From JBKHBQ01 sp046542305 (GTDB lineage: Bacteria; Bacteroidota; Bacteroidia; Bacteroidales; 4484-276): a stretch of 6,447 nucleotides of DNA. A model generated the notes under the pieces. It was not told the DNA's origin, did not search any database, and worked only from the letters and a program-made list of their open reading frames with translations. This document shows positions 6,350-6,447 of the stretch, in pieces. The stretch covers positions 1-6,447 of the forward strand of contig JBKHBQ010000229.1 in assembly GCA_046542305.1 (NCBI GenBank), written 5' to 3'. The position numbers and the translations under genes were made by a program. How positions within the stretch are numbered: the stretch's first letter is position 1; every line of letters starts with the position of its first letter.

Positions 6350-6426
6350 CGGGATGTAGCGCAGCCCGGTAGCGCGCTTCGTTCGGGACGAAGAGGCCGC
6401 GAGTTCGAATCTCGCCATCCCGACCA
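6350..6426 (+). tRNA. tRNA-Pro (anticodon CGG)
   Basis: A complete 77-nt cloverleaf. The acceptor stem CGGGATG (6350-6356) pairs fully with CATCCCG (6416-6422). The D arm has GCGC on both sides of a loop containing GG. The anticodon stem CTTCG/CGAAG (6377-6381 with 6389-6393) encloses the loop TTCGGGA, giving anticodon CGG at 6384-6386, which reads the proline codon CCG. The T arm is GCGAG/CTCGC with loop TTCGAAT. The discriminator base is A6423 and the CCA end is encoded at 6424-6426. G37 follows the anticodon, as expected for tRNA-Pro, where it is normally methylated by TrmD. Confidence 0.96.
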
Positions 6427-6428
6427 GG

Positions 6429-6447
6429 GTCATCGAATAGCGATGGC
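6429..6447 (+). terminator. Hairpin immediately after tRNA-Pro, possible terminator cut by the window edge
   Basis: GTCATCG (6429-6435) pairs with CGATGGC (6441-6447) around the loop AATAG. This makes a 7-bp stem with one G-U pair, starting three bases after the tRNA CCA. A T-run needed for intrinsic termination would lie beyond the window, so this is only a candidate. It could instead be part of a longer tRNA operon spacer. Confidence 0.45.

Overview
The window looks like an ordinary chromosomal segment from a member of the Bacteroidota. Four things suggest this. The primary-type sigma factor is short (288 aa) and lacks region 1.1. There is a secreted HhH/beta-barrel protein, and a PorV/FadL-like outer-membrane protein, of kinds typical of that phylum. 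Shine-Dalgarno sites are weak or absent. Several -7 elements match the Bacteroidota consensus TAnnTTTG. No mobile elements, CRISPR arrays or integrase genes are visible.

Layout, left to right. (1) Positions 1-142, minus strand: the start of a secreted lamin-tail-domain (LTD) protein, cut by the window edge. (2) 206-1072, minus: a group-1/2-like sigma-70 factor, RpoD/SigA family but divergent. (3) 1073-1245: a 173-bp spacer with an imperfect palindrome and a 28-nt perfect homopurine mirror repeat. (4) 1246-3342, minus, GTG start: an exported protein with a degenerate helix-hairpin-helix region and a probable outer-membrane barrel. (5) 3353-4171, minus: a small PorV/FadL-like outer-membrane barrel, 10 bp upstream of gene 4 and probably co-transcribed with it. 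(6) 4251-5177, minus: a diacylglycerol-kinase-family lipid kinase, followed by a weak terminator-like hairpin plus T8. (7) 5269-6177, plus: an APP1-type (DUF2183) phosphatidate-phosphatase-like HAD protein, divergent from the kinase across a 91-bp spacer. (8) 6350-6426, plus: tRNA-Pro(CGG) with encoded CCA, an exact -7 element upstream and a hairpin just downstream at the window edge.

The most coherent biological theme is the divergent pair 6/7. By family, one enzyme would phosphorylate diacylglycerol or a related lipid, and the other would dephosphorylate phosphatidate, the reverse reaction. The second theme is the barrel operon 5/4, an exported pair of unknown function. I found no convincing undescribed multi-gene system. 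The best leads are the lipid kinase/phosphatase pair, the HhH-barrel operon, and the mirror repeat and palindrome ahead of the sigma gene.
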